A stretch of DNA of 64,000 nt from Aquatica leii (Eukaryota; Arthropoda; Insecta; Coleoptera; Lampyridae): positions 38,385,117-38,449,116 of the forward strand of contig CM069436.1 of assembly GCA_035610365.1 (NCBI GenBank). The letters run 5' to 3'. The translations under genes and the position numbers were made by a program. The notes beneath the pieces are model-generated. The model was given only the letters and a program-made list of their open reading frames with translations, was not told where the DNA came from and searched no databases. Shown here piece by piece: positions 53,501-56,400 of the stretch; position 1 is the first letter of the stretch, and each line of letters starts with the position of its first letter.

Positions 53501-54503
53501 ACGCATCGAAAGACACCTTGATTATAATTGTCGGAGAAGACGAACCCGAATTTGAAAAAATGGCACTTGTTGACTAGACTACCGACTAGTATTTACTAAT
53601 TGTATTTCTTAATGTTGGTAAACTCAGAGTTACCAATTTTTCAATATTACCTTCAAAATCAATTTTTTTTTAAATACAGGCTGTTAACGTATTCAGTTTT
53701 TAATATACTATATTTGGTATAATCTTGTGAAGATTTTACTCCATATATAACTACTATTCTTAAAACGTACATACAAATACAGAAATTTGAAAACTAAAAG
53801 ATAAGATATTGTTTTAGGTCTTTAGAATCGCTTAAATCAATCGACGGATTATCGACTCAAATTGGCGCAGGTGAACCAACTTGGGAGGTAAGAAGTTTAA
53901 CAAATTTGCGAGCTATTGTACGATGTGCCGATAGTAAAATTAATCTAAAGTCTGTGCCGAAAATGACTCAACCTCATTTTATAATGTTATGGAAAACGGT
54001 GTACGACATTTTTCAAGCACAACCCGACGATCAGGTTAGATCATTTTCTAAAATTACTTCAGCGCATTATCGTTATTATTTTCACATGTAGGAAACATAC
54101 CACGCTATCGCTAATGTTGGAACTTTATTATTCCAATTAGGAGATGTTGGAAAACAATTTTTTGTTAATCGCGATGAATCCGAAGATAGTCTATTATCGG
54201 CAGCAGCGGCGGCGGCGTTGGAACCAGTAAAACTTGCCGATAACGTAAGCTTTTACTGTTAATAATATGAAGAATATTAATTTCCTTTTTCAGTCTCCTG
54301 ATAAAAATGGAAACCCAAGCGTTAGGGGTGAAATAGAATGGTACATTACAATTGAGCAATTTTTAGCATCAGTCTTAAACGCAAAAGCTTTAGTCGATTT
54401 CTTTTCAAAACGCACTTCTCTCTCTGACAATATTGGACAATTCAAAAGCAAAAGGTTTAATAGATTGCAAAGTTATCAAGAAACGCAAGTTAAAAAAGTA
54501 TAA
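4726..54503 (+). CDS. TBC1D9: TBC1D9/TBC1D8-type Rab GTPase-activating protein, 15 exons (whole gene)
   Basis: Exons as I place them: 4726-4769, 4817-4983, 5032-5199, 5491-5587, 24954-25217, 25277-25333, 25387-25591, 25721-25938, 25987-26276, 26326-27017, 27066-27440, 27490-27779, 53818-54034, 54092-54244, 54294-54503. All introns are GT..AG, and the spliced length is 3447 nt (1148 residues) with no internal stop. The start [15 protein letters not shown] matches the family N-terminus. Domains in order: two GRAM domains (about residues 145-215 and 275-350), then a TBC domain (about 430-680) with the arginine finger I534-x-x-D537-x-x-R540 and glutamine finger Y573-C-Q575, then an EF-hand loop [12 protein letters not shown] (862-873). 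TBC proteins accelerate GTP hydrolysis by Rab GTPases in membrane traffic; the Rab target cannot be read from sequence. Human TBC1D9 is roughly 1260 residues, so this copy is slightly shorter, mainly near the C-terminus. TBC1D8/8B are equally possible names. Confidence 0.93.
5588..6328. other. Start of intron 4, no feature
   Basis: AT-rich intronic sequence between exon 4 and the MULE element. No coding motif or repeat structure recognised. Confidence 0.5.
6338..8003. mobile_element. Non-autonomous Mutator-like (MULE) element, 1.67 kb
   Basis: Bounded by inverted repeats of about 180 bp: left 6338-6521 starting ACCCAGGG.AAGTTAGCC, right about 7826-8003 ending GGCTAACTTCCCCTGGGT. Both carry ATCCATAGATTTCTAC and GCGCACACCGAACGTACGC in opposite orientation. 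Flanked by the perfect 9-bp direct repeat GTTGAAAAT (6329-6337 and 8004-8012). Long TIRs with a 9-bp duplication are characteristic of Mutator-like elements. No transposase frame is inside; the middle is a tandem array. Insertion polarity is not defined. Confidence 0.75.
6541..7412 (+). repeat. Five-unit tandem array (~180 bp period) inside the MULE element
   Basis: The motif CGCGTCTTCACCTAAAATGA (with variants) recurs at about 6551, 6724, 6903, 7083 and 7264, a spacing of 173-181 bp. Each unit continues with TTTCTAACTCAAAAAGTATG, an A/T spacer, GGATCTATAATCAACACAA and a GGAGGGGTGTTTTTTGTTTA segment. Units differ by scattered substitutions. They fill the interior between the inverted repeats and contain no open frame. 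Confidence 0.85.
8013..9476. other. Intron 4 sequence with one mariner-like end fragment
   Basis: Mostly AT-rich with no gene. Near 8573 the words ACAGCGTGTCCCAGGATTG resemble the terminal ACAGGGTGTCCCA of the IS630/mariner-like family present intact at 57837-59371, so a solo or decayed end is possible. Just right of the MULE target site, the minus strand reads [10 protein letters not shown], weakly similar to the first catalytic-Asp motif of Tc1/mariner transposases. Confidence 0.3.
9477..9960 (-). pseudogene. LINE (non-LTR) reverse transcriptase fragment
   Basis: The minus strand reads [20 protein letters not shown] followed, across a stop, by [20 protein letters not shown] and KLWNIL. These are the QxGFRxGR..xDNI and F.D.k.AFD blocks (palm motif A with catalytic Asp) of non-LTR retrotransposon reverse transcriptases. 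Upstream sequence to about 9960 appears to continue with stops. Only a fragment remains; no YADD motif, endonuclease or tail. Confidence 0.7.
9961..11980. other. Intron 4 sequence, no supported gene
   Basis: AT-rich. Short open stretches (for example 10253-10489 plus, 10754-10936 minus) have low-complexity translations and no motif I recognise. Confidence 0.4.
11985..13965 (+). pseudogene. LINE (non-LTR) reverse transcriptase pseudogene, split by an insertion
   Basis: The plus strand shows a decayed [27 protein letters not shown] around 12360 (palm motif A), then [20 protein letters not shown] around 12580 (YADD catalytic motif), then [11 protein letters not shown] at 12737-12768. A foreign repeat-rich block interrupts there, and the C-terminal part resumes about 13410-13960 with [50 protein letters not shown] and KTEKDGKNG-type blocks typical of the LINE C-terminus. 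Multiple stops and frameshifts: a dead copy. The clade is not assigned. Confidence 0.75.
12763..13397. mobile_element. hAT-like non-autonomous element inserted in the LINE
   Basis: Interrupts the LINE reading frame right after KYLG. Ends are rich in CTTGGCTTGGCTTGAAAGTC (left) and CCTTCAAGCCAAGTTTTTGA (right), forming imperfect inverted repeats with many subterminal CTTGGCTTG words, as in hAT MITEs. The core (12930-13250) is AT-rich without a frame. No clear target duplication could be read, so exact ends are approximate. Confidence 0.5.
13966..16733. other. Intron 4 sequence, no supported gene
   Basis: AT-rich, with short hydrophobic open frames (14381-14581, 14961-15251) lacking recognisable motifs. 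Near 16288 ACAAGGTGTTCAAATAGGTG resembles a decayed IS630/mariner-type terminus. Nothing else supported. Confidence 0.4.
16734..18110 (-). pseudogene. Ty3/Gypsy-type LTR retrotransposon pol remnant
   Basis: On the minus strand, from high to low coordinates: a reverse-transcriptase piece with [19 protein letters not shown] near 18050-18110; after an internal loss, the linker before integrase ([14 protein letters not shown], 17732-18004); the integrase core (17678-17277) with CLICERF zinc-finger remains, [13 protein letters not shown] (first Asp), IADN (second Asp) and SNGLAERAV (Glu); then the integrase tail [21 protein letters not shown] (17231-16986) and a low-complexity C-terminus to 16734. 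Frames are interrupted and RNase H is missing. No LTRs located. A dead copy. Confidence 0.8.
18111..18950. other. Intron 4 sequence, no supported gene
   Basis: AT-rich sequence between the Gypsy remnant and the Penelope pLTR. No motif recognised in either strand. Confidence 0.35.
18957..19190 (+). mobile_element. Penelope-like element terminal repeat (pLTR) fragment
   Basis: About 190 bp (18994-19185) matches the pLTR at 50725-50925: AGTTCTTAGTTAGATTT, TTTGAGTTTTGCGATTTAT, CACGCCCTGATGAAGCCCCT, GGGCGAAACGTTGGC, CAAACCCGGAAG, CATTCTAATGTTAGTATAGA and GTGGAAGCCTTCGCTATTA. Shared segments also flank the Penelope ORF at 42.6-44.7 kb. The copy begins with a perfect 24-bp hairpin (18957-18980 pairing with 18994-19017). 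No ORF follows: a severely truncated insertion. Confidence 0.75.
19054..19085 (+). ncRNA. Hammerhead-like ribozyme motif in pLTR
   Basis: CTGATGA at 19054-19060, a GCCC/GGGC stem with loop, then GAAAC at 19081-19085: the order and spacing of a hammerhead core. One extra A lies between CTGATGA and stem II, and stem III/cleavage site are not convincingly formed, so self-cleavage is uncertain. Hammerhead motifs in Penelope pLTRs are established in the literature. Confidence 0.45.
19191..19780. other. Intron 4 sequence, no supported gene
   Basis: AT-rich, no recognisable motif. Confidence 0.35.
19780..20200 (+). mobile_element. Second, diverged Penelope-type pLTR fragment
   Basis: Contains GGCTTGATAAAGTGCTAATT and AAGCACGAAACGTCGC (19971-20010): a hammerhead-like layout with a GTGCT/AGCAC stem before GAAAC, but with the conserved box decayed to CTTGATAA. 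The surroundings (a GC-richer segment near 19785-19830) differ from the family at 18957, so this would be a different Penelope lineage. Called from the motif alone; borders approximate. Confidence 0.4.
20836..20965 (-). repeat. Dispersed repeat copy A (CCAAGTTCTACTTCTTG.. family)
   Basis: About 130 bp shared with 39261-39366 and, inverted, with 51061-51168. Common words are CGCGTCGTAGTT, AACATCCAGAC, CTCTCCTTGAGA and AGTAGAACTTGGCTTTTGCC. Partly open on the minus strand ([20 protein letters not shown]), but no known protein. Confidence 0.6.
21254..23678 (-). pseudogene. Broken ORF of the long-TIR transposon
   Basis: The minus-strand coding remains run from about 23680 down to 21254 with several stops and frameshifts, and are interrupted by a 734-bp insertion (21983-22716). 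N-terminal part: helix-turn-helix-like [19 protein letters not shown]. Middle: LRTK(stop)[11 protein letters not shown] joining [13 protein letters not shown]-terminal part: [16 protein letters not shown] followed by [15 protein letters not shown]. No DDE triad could be assigned. The function is probably transposition, inferred only from its position between long inverted repeats. Confidence 0.5.
21983..22716. mobile_element. hAT-like MITE (CAGGGTTCCCA termini) with 5-bp target duplication
   Basis: Left end CAGGGTTCCCAGC, right end GCTGGGAACCCTG: a perfect 13-bp inverted match. Both ends are rich in subterminal CAGGGAAA and CCGGGAAA words. Flanked by TATGA on both sides (21978-21982, 22717-22721). 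Removing the element plus one TATGA makes the surrounding minus-strand frame continuous (..SGTHNIWVCL..), which independently confirms the borders. Five-bp duplications occur in some hAT-like groups. The interior is AT-rich without a transposase. Confidence 0.75.
24389..24953. other. Intron 4 end, no feature besides splice acceptor
   Basis: AT-rich intronic sequence ending in TTTTATTAATTTCAG before exon 5. No coding or repeat structure recognised. Confidence 0.5.
24954..27779 (+). CDS. TBC1D9: TBC1D9-like exons 5-12 (GRAM1, GRAM2, TBC, EF-hand)
   Basis: Eight exons separated by introns of 48-129 bp. Exon 5 completes GRAM1 ([17 protein letters not shown], then [10 protein letters not shown]). 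Exons 7-8 hold GRAM2 ([13 protein letters not shown], then [13 protein letters not shown] and [13 protein letters not shown]). Exon 9 starts the TBC domain ([11 protein letters not shown]). Exon 10 (692 bp) carries its core, with [46 protein letters not shown] and [17 protein letters not shown]. Exon 11 covers the helical region after TBC. Exon 12 opens with the EF-hand loop. The exon 12 donor is read as ..ATA CA|GTAGGT at 27779/27780; using it keeps frame with exon 13. Reading through it meets TAG at 27781. Confidence 0.93.
27780..28319. other. Start of intron 12, with candidate premature poly(A) site
   Basis: The intron begins GTAGGTAT; translation past the exon would stop at TAG 27781. An AATAAA hexamer sits at 28161-28166. 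No gene; 27912-28145 is open but shows no motif. Confidence 0.4.
28320..29830 (-). pseudogene. piggyBac-type transposase pseudogene
   Basis: Minus-strand remains in the right order: N-terminal part (29785-29462) with [20 protein letters not shown] and [15 protein letters not shown]; then 29444-29187 with [17 protein letters not shown] and [18 protein letters not shown], the block before the catalytic region; then 28934-28734 and 28731-28477 with [20 protein letters not shown] and [17 protein letters not shown], the conserved C-terminal core. A Cys-rich tail (28440-28320) fits the C-terminal zinc finger. Many frameshifts; the catalytic centre is largely lost. No TTAA-flanked ends identified. 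Confidence 0.75.
29831..31500. other. Intron 12 sequence with a weak coding trace
   Basis: 30650-30340 on the minus strand reads [20 protein letters not shown] and, after stops, [19 protein letters not shown]; this charged, gag-like or structural sequence is somewhat GC-richer than its surroundings. At about 31257 the minus strand reads TTACATTTTGGGG, resembling an LTR end plus primer-binding site (compare 35836). No intact gene. Confidence 0.3.
31500..31820 (-). pseudogene. LTR-retroelement aspartic protease fragment
   Basis: The minus strand reads [15 protein letters not shown], stop, [19 protein letters not shown] near 31650-31560. DTGA is the catalytic motif of retroviral-type aspartic proteases, followed by the usual hydrophobic I-I-R. 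Flanking frames are broken; the reverse transcriptase expected downstream is absent. Probably a separate Gypsy-type fragment from the one at 33-36 kb. Confidence 0.6.
31821..32383. other. AT-rich intronic sequence, no gene
   Basis: Between the protease fragment and the MULE transposase fragment; possibly LTR-derived but no repeat partner recognised. Confidence 0.3.
32384..32860 (-). pseudogene. Mutator-like (MULE) transposase fragment
   Basis: The minus strand reads [20 protein letters not shown] and [10 protein letters not shown] (32840-32730), then [20 protein letters not shown] followed by [19 protein letters not shown] and [19 protein letters not shown] (32704-32384). The block HGLYDD..L.P.VF.LLP.KT, TDFE..M..AI and GC.FHF.Q is the MULE transposase core, with the catalytic Asp in TDFE. 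One frameshift separates the two parts. N- and C-termini and TIRs are missing. It is evidence that MULEs, the likely mobilisers of the element at 6338-8003, existed in this genome. Confidence 0.8.
32861..33231. other. AT-rich sequence, no feature
   Basis: Nothing recognised between the MULE fragment and the Gypsy RNase H. Confidence 0.35.
33232..35789 (-). pseudogene. Ty3/Gypsy LTR retrotransposon gag-pol remnant
   Basis: Reading the minus strand from 35789: a candidate gag start [20 protein letters not shown] with frameshifts; a repeat-rich Lys/Glu/Asp stretch (about 35110-34930); two CCHC zinc knuckles, [14 protein letters not shown] and [14 protein letters not shown] (34770-34900); a protease-region segment (34631-34407, [18 protein letters not shown]); reverse transcriptase pieces [20 protein letters not shown] and [20 protein letters not shown] (34067-33840), then [20 protein letters not shown] (33713); and RNase H with [17 protein letters not shown] (33463-33251). 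Integrase is absent. Stops and frameshifts throughout: an old, inactive copy. Part of the 5' leader with a TGGGGACTTTAAC primer-site-like stretch lies at about 35836. Confidence 0.8.
34930..35110 (-). repeat. Minisatellite within the Gypsy gag region
   Basis: Tandem repetition of a ~25-bp word, CTTCCATCTTCACGTCTTTC plus GTCTT on the plus strand, with variable spacing. On the minus strand it encodes a Lys/Glu/Asp-rich repeat ([18 protein letters not shown]). It lies just N-terminal of the two zinc knuckles. Confidence 0.7.
35790..37058. other. Intron 12 sequence, probable retroelement leader then no feature
   Basis: 35790-35850 looks like an LTR retroelement leader on the minus strand (CTACA, TTT, TGGGGACTTTAAC). 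From 35850 to 37058 I see AT-rich sequence without a recognised motif; an LTR may be included but no second copy was found. Confidence 0.3.
37059..37583 (-). CDS. Small cysteine-rich protein gene nested in intron 12, 3 exons
   Basis: On the minus strand I read exon 1 37583-37517 (ATG start), exon 2 37428-37190 and exon 3 37133-37059 (TAA). Donors are GTAAGT at 37516 and 37189; acceptors are TTTTTCAG and CTTTTTAG. The three exons (67, 239, 75 bp) join in frame to 126 residues. The first 22 residues ([20 protein letters not shown]) are basic with no acidic residue, as in a mitochondrial presequence. The rest has 12 more cysteines, including [17 protein letters not shown] and KVCSGG, and a Pro/Lys-rich middle. 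No transposon motif is present. I do not recognise the family with certainty. Small Cys-rich, possibly testis-expressed insect proteins are one comparison (inference). Consistent splice sites and frame make a real host gene likely. Confidence 0.7.
37584..38000. other. Upstream flank of the nested gene, no other feature
   Basis: AT-rich sequence 5' of the nested minus-strand gene; its promoter would lie here, but no specific element could be picked out. Confidence 0.35.
38018..38830 (-). pseudogene. Jockey-type LINE reverse transcriptase fragment
   Basis: The minus strand reads [20 protein letters not shown] near 38720 (the NYRPIxLLS..K..EK block), then [19 protein letters not shown] near 38480, [20 protein letters not shown] (the AGVPQGSVLGPLLFN block, decayed) and [14 protein letters not shown] at 38391-38330, where the YADD box should fall but is lost. 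A second frame continues to 38018. GC content is noticeably higher than in the surrounding intron. Jockey-clade assignment rests on the RTFRV..G and PHPQTE-type words. Confidence 0.7.
38850..39245 (+). repeat. Dispersed repeat family copy, partner of 53150-53560
   Basis: Shares with the reverse complement of 53150-53560 the blocks GCAGGAAATTTCCTA, AACAGCGAAGATAGGGCTAA, TATGTGGCATCCG, CGTGCCCGTCGATTCGC, AATAATCCGTTAAAAA and TTATTTATGCTTTTATTAAC. The GC-richer core (39020-39080) is unlike the flanking AT-rich DNA. Probably the body of an uncharacterised non-coding transposon; no frame. Confidence 0.6.
39261..39366 (-). repeat. Dispersed repeat copy B
   Basis: About 105 bp similar to 20836-20965 and to the reverse complement of 51061-51168. 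It directly follows the 38850-39245 repeat, in the same relative order as in the 51-53.5 kb region, so both blocks likely belong to one element. Confidence 0.6.
40086..41361 (-). mobile_element. Tc1-type transposon inserted in the Penelope copy
   Basis: Inverted repeats about 85 bp long start CTGGCTTCCAGAAAAATTGC (left) and end GCAATTTTTCTGGAACTCAG (right). A TA lies on each side (40084-40085, 41362-41363), the Tc1/mariner target duplication. Length 1276 bp. It splits the plus-strand Penelope ORF, so it arrived later. Confidence 0.85.
40305..41150 (-). pseudogene. Tc1-family transposase, frameshifted
   Basis: The main frame (41000-40305) reads [17 protein letters not shown], then [12 protein letters not shown] (first catalytic Asp), [34 protein letters not shown] (second Asp) and [13 protein letters not shown] (third acidic residue, Glu). 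The WP..SPDL block before the Glu is decayed (CSVDDLS). The N-terminal DNA-binding half ([13 protein letters not shown]-like) lies in another frame upstream to about 41150, so a frameshift near 41000-41060 breaks the gene. It cuts and pastes DNA when intact; this copy is probably dead. Confidence 0.85.
42610..42665 (-). repeat. Penelope pLTR fragment at the 3' side of the minus copy
   Basis: Minus-strand words TTGGCAGCTTCGGTTGCAAC, TATGACACGGTCCAAACCC and GGAAGAC match the pLTRs at 50830 and 19090, and the same block lies upstream of the ORF at 44693-44730. This places pLTR pieces on both sides of the ORF in the same orientation, as in Penelope elements. Confidence 0.7.
42636..43900 (-). pseudogene. 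Penelope-like reverse transcriptase, minus-strand copy, nearly open
   Basis: 412-codon open frame: [60 protein letters not shown] (motif A), [20 protein letters not shown] (motif B), [16 protein letters not shown] (motif C, YVDD), [11 protein letters not shown] and [20 protein letters not shown]. This is the Penelope-type RT, related to telomerase RT. The expected GIY-YIG endonuclease is missing: the frame runs into pLTR sequence at 42660 and ends. It follows the N-terminal part (44811-43906), separated by a stop/frameshift at about 43905. Confidence 0.85.
43906..44735 (-). pseudogene. Penelope-like N-terminal domain, minus-strand copy
   Basis: Reads [20 protein letters not shown] (pLTR-derived leader also seen at 50830-50920), then [60 protein letters not shown] and [14 protein letters not shown], the conserved N-terminal region of Penelope proteins ending at the ADKGNA box before the RT. 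A stop directly after NATVV and a frame change separate it from the RT part. The frame open further upstream (44811-44740) is antisense to another Penelope C-terminus. Confidence 0.8.
44693..44735 (-). repeat. Penelope pLTR fragment at the 5' side of the minus copy
   Basis: The minus strand reads TTCGGTTGCAACTATGACAC then GGTCCAAACCCGGAACACA, followed by ATTCCGGCCGTGGAAGCCTT, a short version of the pLTR-ORF junction seen at 50850-50920. Confidence 0.7.
44736..44955 (+). pseudogene. Third Penelope fragment: C-terminal tail, plus strand
   Basis: The plus strand reads [20 protein letters not shown] then [20 protein letters not shown] and ends at TAA 44953. This RK.RE.IEI.KHP.NFNRD.G..LS..W.P block is the usual C-terminus after GIY-YIG in Penelope proteins. 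It abuts the pLTR of the minus copy head-on, so these are rearranged or nested copies. Confidence 0.75.
44956..45527. other. AT-rich intron sequence, no feature
   Basis: Nothing recognised between the Penelope tail and the hAT MITE. Confidence 0.4.
45536..45748. mobile_element. 213-bp hAT MITE
   Basis: Ends CAGTGGCG (left) and CGCCACTG (right), with GC-rich subterminal blocks GGGGCCCTAGGCGG and GAGGCCCTAGGCGGC in inverted relation. Perfect 8-bp direct repeat TATAGGTA on both sides (45528-45535, 45749-45756), the hAT signature. Too short for a transposase; the open frame across it is accidental. Confidence 0.85.
46012..48250 (-). CDS. P-element-type transposase, main exon
   Basis: An uninterrupted frame of about 705 codons (48129-46012). 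Conserved P-element/THAP9 blocks: [27 protein letters not shown] (first catalytic Asp), [39 protein letters not shown] (second Asp), [20 protein letters not shown] followed by KSVRNNL, and [20 protein letters not shown] (Glu). The exon probably begins at an acceptor at 48251/48250 (ATTATTACAG) and first reads [14 protein letters not shown] and a coiled-coil-like [12 protein letters not shown]. Between that and the long frame is a shift of one base at an A7 run (about 48143-48149), so the copy is one indel from intact. It could be a young transposon, a sequencing slip, or a THAP9-like domesticated gene. Confidence 0.85.
48588..49260. mobile_element. hAT non-autonomous element inside the P-element intron
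   Basis: Ends CAGTGGTCTTGT (left) and ACAACACCACTG (right), flanked by the perfect 8-bp duplication CTTAAAAG (48580-48587, 49261-49268). Subterminal regions are packed with CCGGAAC/GTTCCGG words in both orientations (48604-48920). It lies wholly in the intron between the THAP and catalytic exons, so it need not disrupt the protein. Confidence 0.85.
49319..49774 (-). CDS. P-element THAP DNA-binding exon
   Basis: Minus-strand exon starting [20 protein letters not shown], followed by [34 protein letters not shown] and HDAVP: a THAP zinc finger (C-x4-C ... C-x2-H, with the W and AVP box). It ends TSVNTQNIE at donor GTAAGT (49318-49313). Length 456 bp, phase 0, matching the acceptor at 48250. In P elements the THAP domain binds the transposon ends. 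No 31-bp P-type TIRs or 8-bp duplication could be found around 45.8 or 50 kb. Confidence 0.8.
49775..50440. other. 5' flank of the P-element transposase, no feature
   Basis: AT-rich, no TIR or promoter element recognised. Confidence 0.35.
50440..50990 (+). mobile_element. Penelope-like pLTR (longest copy)
   Basis: The 3' ~190 bp match 18994-19185, and it includes the leader frame [15 protein letters not shown] and DRGSLRYYK found at the start of the minus Penelope ORF. The upstream part (50440-50720) has a tandem ~110-bp duplication around TTTACAAGTxGATxACCTAAC and GTTCTTxGTTAGATTT. No ORF follows: a truncated copy. Confidence 0.75.
50796..50827 (+). ncRNA. Hammerhead-like ribozyme motif in pLTR
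   Basis: CTGATGA (50796-50802), GCCC/GGGC stem, GAAAC (50823-50827), followed by GTTGGCAGC-TTCG-GTTGCAAC, which can fold as a UUCG-capped hairpin in the place of stem III. One additional A precedes stem II, and the pairing next to the cleavage site is poor, so activity is unproven. Same layout as 19054-19085. Confidence 0.5.
51061..51168 (+). repeat. Dispersed repeat copy C (inverted relative to A and B)
   Basis: GGCAAATGCCAAGTTCTAC, CTCTCAAGGAGAGACTAGGA, CCAAGCCTAAAAAGTCTGG and TTTAACTACGACG match copies A and B in reverse orientation. Confidence 0.6.
51942..52034. repeat. Short inverted repeat with decayed hammerhead-like core
   Basis: CCGTGTGGTCGTTATCGCAC on the left pairs with GTATGATAACGACAACACGG on the right (two mismatches). 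Inside, the minus strand reads CTCTGAAGATGTCCGTAGTG then GACGTGTAAC, resembling the CTGAxGATG..stem..CGAAAC layout of Penelope pLTRs but with the GAAAC box mutated. Could be a pLTR scrap. Confidence 0.4.
52057..52886. mobile_element. hAT non-autonomous element, 830 bp
   Basis: Ends CAGTGGCGGCT (left) and AGCCGCCACTG (right), 11-bp perfect inverted repeat. Flanks GAAAATTG (52049-52056) and GAAAATAG (52887-52894) agree in 7 of 8 positions, fitting an aged 8-bp hAT duplication. AT-rich interior without a transposase frame. Nested in the foldback element. Confidence 0.75.
53165..53570 (-). repeat. Dispersed repeat family copy, partner of 38850-39245
   Basis: The reverse complement carries GCAGCGAAAATAAGGCTAAA, GATGCGGCATCAG, GTGCGTGCCTGTCGCTTCGC, AATAATCCGTTG and TTATTTATGCTTTTGTTAAA, matching 39000-39230. 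It lies just upstream of exon 13. Confidence 0.6.
53818..54503 (+). CDS. TBC1D9: TBC1D9-like exons 13-15 (C-terminus)
   Basis: Exon 13 (53818-54034) completes a Gln codon from exon 12 and encodes a Ser/Leu-rich linker, then [18 protein letters not shown], aligning with the LNQGQFIELCKTMYNMF block of vertebrate TBC1D9. Exon 14 (54092-54244) encodes [20 protein letters not shown], conserved in the family, and a run of six alanines. Exon 15 (54294-54503) encodes [15 protein letters not shown], equivalent to the AITFEQFLASLL block, and ends at TAA 54501-54503. The acidic linker seen in vertebrates before the last block is missing. Introns are 57 and 49 bp, after the 26-kb intron 12. Confidence 0.9.
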
Positions 54504-54509
54504 ACGCTC

Positions 54510-55059
54510 ATTAATATGCAACTAGTTTTTTCCCAAAATATTATTAAAAGTGTATTATTTGTTGAGGCTCTGCCAATTATAATTATGAATCTATTGATCA
54601 TTAGGTGTTTTCTATCAATTGAATGTGTTTTGATTGCCATCGAGTTGAATTTTTAACGTGCATATAACAAAATATATGGTTTTAGAAAATAAACACTACA
54701 TTCCACGCTGTTGATAATCTTATGGTGTTTTTATGGTGTCTAACAAATGAATATATTTTATATTTTTAATATTAAATTGTATAAAATCGATTATTTTTTG
54801 TAAAATTATTTTTTAGCGTTTTAATTGATTGGTATCTATAAGAAACGTTTATTTACTTGTACATAAGAATTATACGATGTAAATTTTGTAAGAAAAAATC
54901 TGAAGATGAATATATGCTTTCGCATTACATGTTTTGTATTTTTTTATTTTGTTGGGGTGGTGCTGTAAAAACGGAAGAAAAAAAAACGTATTATTATAAA
55001 TCTTAATGGTAAGAAATTTTGAGTTTTGATGTTCAGAGTTTCCTCCTTCCATTTTCAAG
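54510..55059. other. 3' flank of the TBC1D9-like gene
   Basis: 3' UTR and downstream AT-rich DNA; no gene. Confidence 0.5.
54688..54693 (+). terminator. Candidate poly(A) signal of the TBC1D9-like gene
   Basis: AATAAA lies 185 bp after the stop codon, in AT-rich sequence with TG/T-rich stretches downstream. It is the first canonical hexamer on the + strand after the stop that I noticed. Supported by position only. Confidence 0.45.
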
Positions 55060-55890
55060 CAGGCACTAGTGGTTCCCAAATTCTTTTGGCCCACGGTCAA
55101 AACTTGCCCACAGATCCCTAAGTAAAAAAACTACATAAATACATGATAGAAAAGTTACAAATTTAACTATTGAATGGTAAATGGTGACGTAAAAATAAAA
55201 TAAATAAAACATTTTGTTGAAGTACTTATTGAAATTATAACTTGATGGGATGCTATGAGTGCAATATTTGTGAGTAGCAACTGCAAATCTCCACGAGTAC
55301 TAATTTTTAGCCAGTTTCTTTTATTTGTGATGAGGTTCATGTCAGCACTGAATCCAGGTTCTACCAAATAGGAAGACCGAAAAGCAATCAACAGCGTCTG
55401 TACAATAACTCATAATACTGGATATAAAACTTGGATCTGCTCTTGTAACCAGAAGTATCCTTGTTTAAACATTGCTTTCAGCTTTTCATTTGTGGATAAT
55501 TTTATAAGTTGCTTTTGTATTAGTATGTATTCATCTGAGTTTGACTGCTTGCAAAAGCGTTCACCGCCCAGTCGGGAATATCCAAACGAAGAATATCTTC
55601 AAATCTTGGGTTAAGGTCCGAATGAAGCGCCGTTAAGTGTTGACAATAAGCAAACAAATCTTTATCTCTGTTTTGAAAGATTTGGAAACTAAGAACATTT
55701 TCCTCTTCCCAAGTTTGTACAGCAAAAGTTTTGCAATAAATGCAGATATTACACTTTTAGTTTTGATTAAATTTATTGTGTCACCTTATAGTTTCAAATT
55801 AGACTCGTTAAATCTGGCAAATAAATCAGTCATATAAGCGATGTCATTTTTTGAGATAATTGAAATGTGTCGAAATTGGGCGGATCGGGA
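55060..55890 (-). pseudogene. hAT-type transposase (ZBED-like) C-terminal pseudogene
   Basis: The minus strand reads NPRFEDILRLDIPDWAVNAF near 55600, KAMFKQGYFWLQEQIQVLYP near 55470 and LIAFRSSYLVEPGFSADMNL then ITNKRNWLKI and GDLQLLLTNI (55391-55260). The last block is the hAT dimerisation region (SSYLVE.GFSA....L..KRN.L....DL.L.L). At 55060 CAGGCACTAGTGGTTCCC resembles an hAT terminus (CAG..GGTTCCCAA). Stops interrupt it. The catalytic N-terminal part is not recognised. Confidence 0.7.
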
Positions 55891-56400
55891 CAAAAAAAAA
55901 GATAAAGAAAAATACCTAGTAAAAAAAGGGGATAAAAAACATCAAAAACTATGTGAAATGAGCTTTTATTTAACAAATAACCAAAAAGGTTCACCCATGT
56001 AACAACATTTTTAAGCTTAAGAAAAAACTAATATACACAAAAAATCACAAATTAAAAAAATAGGTAGGTAAGTATTTATTTCATTTAAGTAAGGTTACGA
56101 TTCTTGGTGAAATCGTAGCCACCTTTACGCAAAAGTGGTGGCTGTGGTAACAATCTTTTAAATTGTTCTTTGTTTATTACGCTCATCTACGACGAGAAAA
56201 ATGAACCAACATTATATTTTTCTGTTGCGGTAAAGAAATTTAACGGTGAGAAACTCGTCATTTACGTCTTGGATGAGACCAATAAAATATTCTTTATATG
56301 TTTTATATTAAATCTCAACAAAATGATCTTTTTTTAAATTTTTCAATTGCAAATCAGTGTCTTCCTCATTAGAAGAAGATGATAAAGAATCTGATGCATC
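55891..56400. other. AT-rich, no supported gene
   Basis: Between the hAT and pogo-like pseudogenes; a simple A-rich tract at 55892-55950. Nothing else recognised. Confidence 0.35.
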
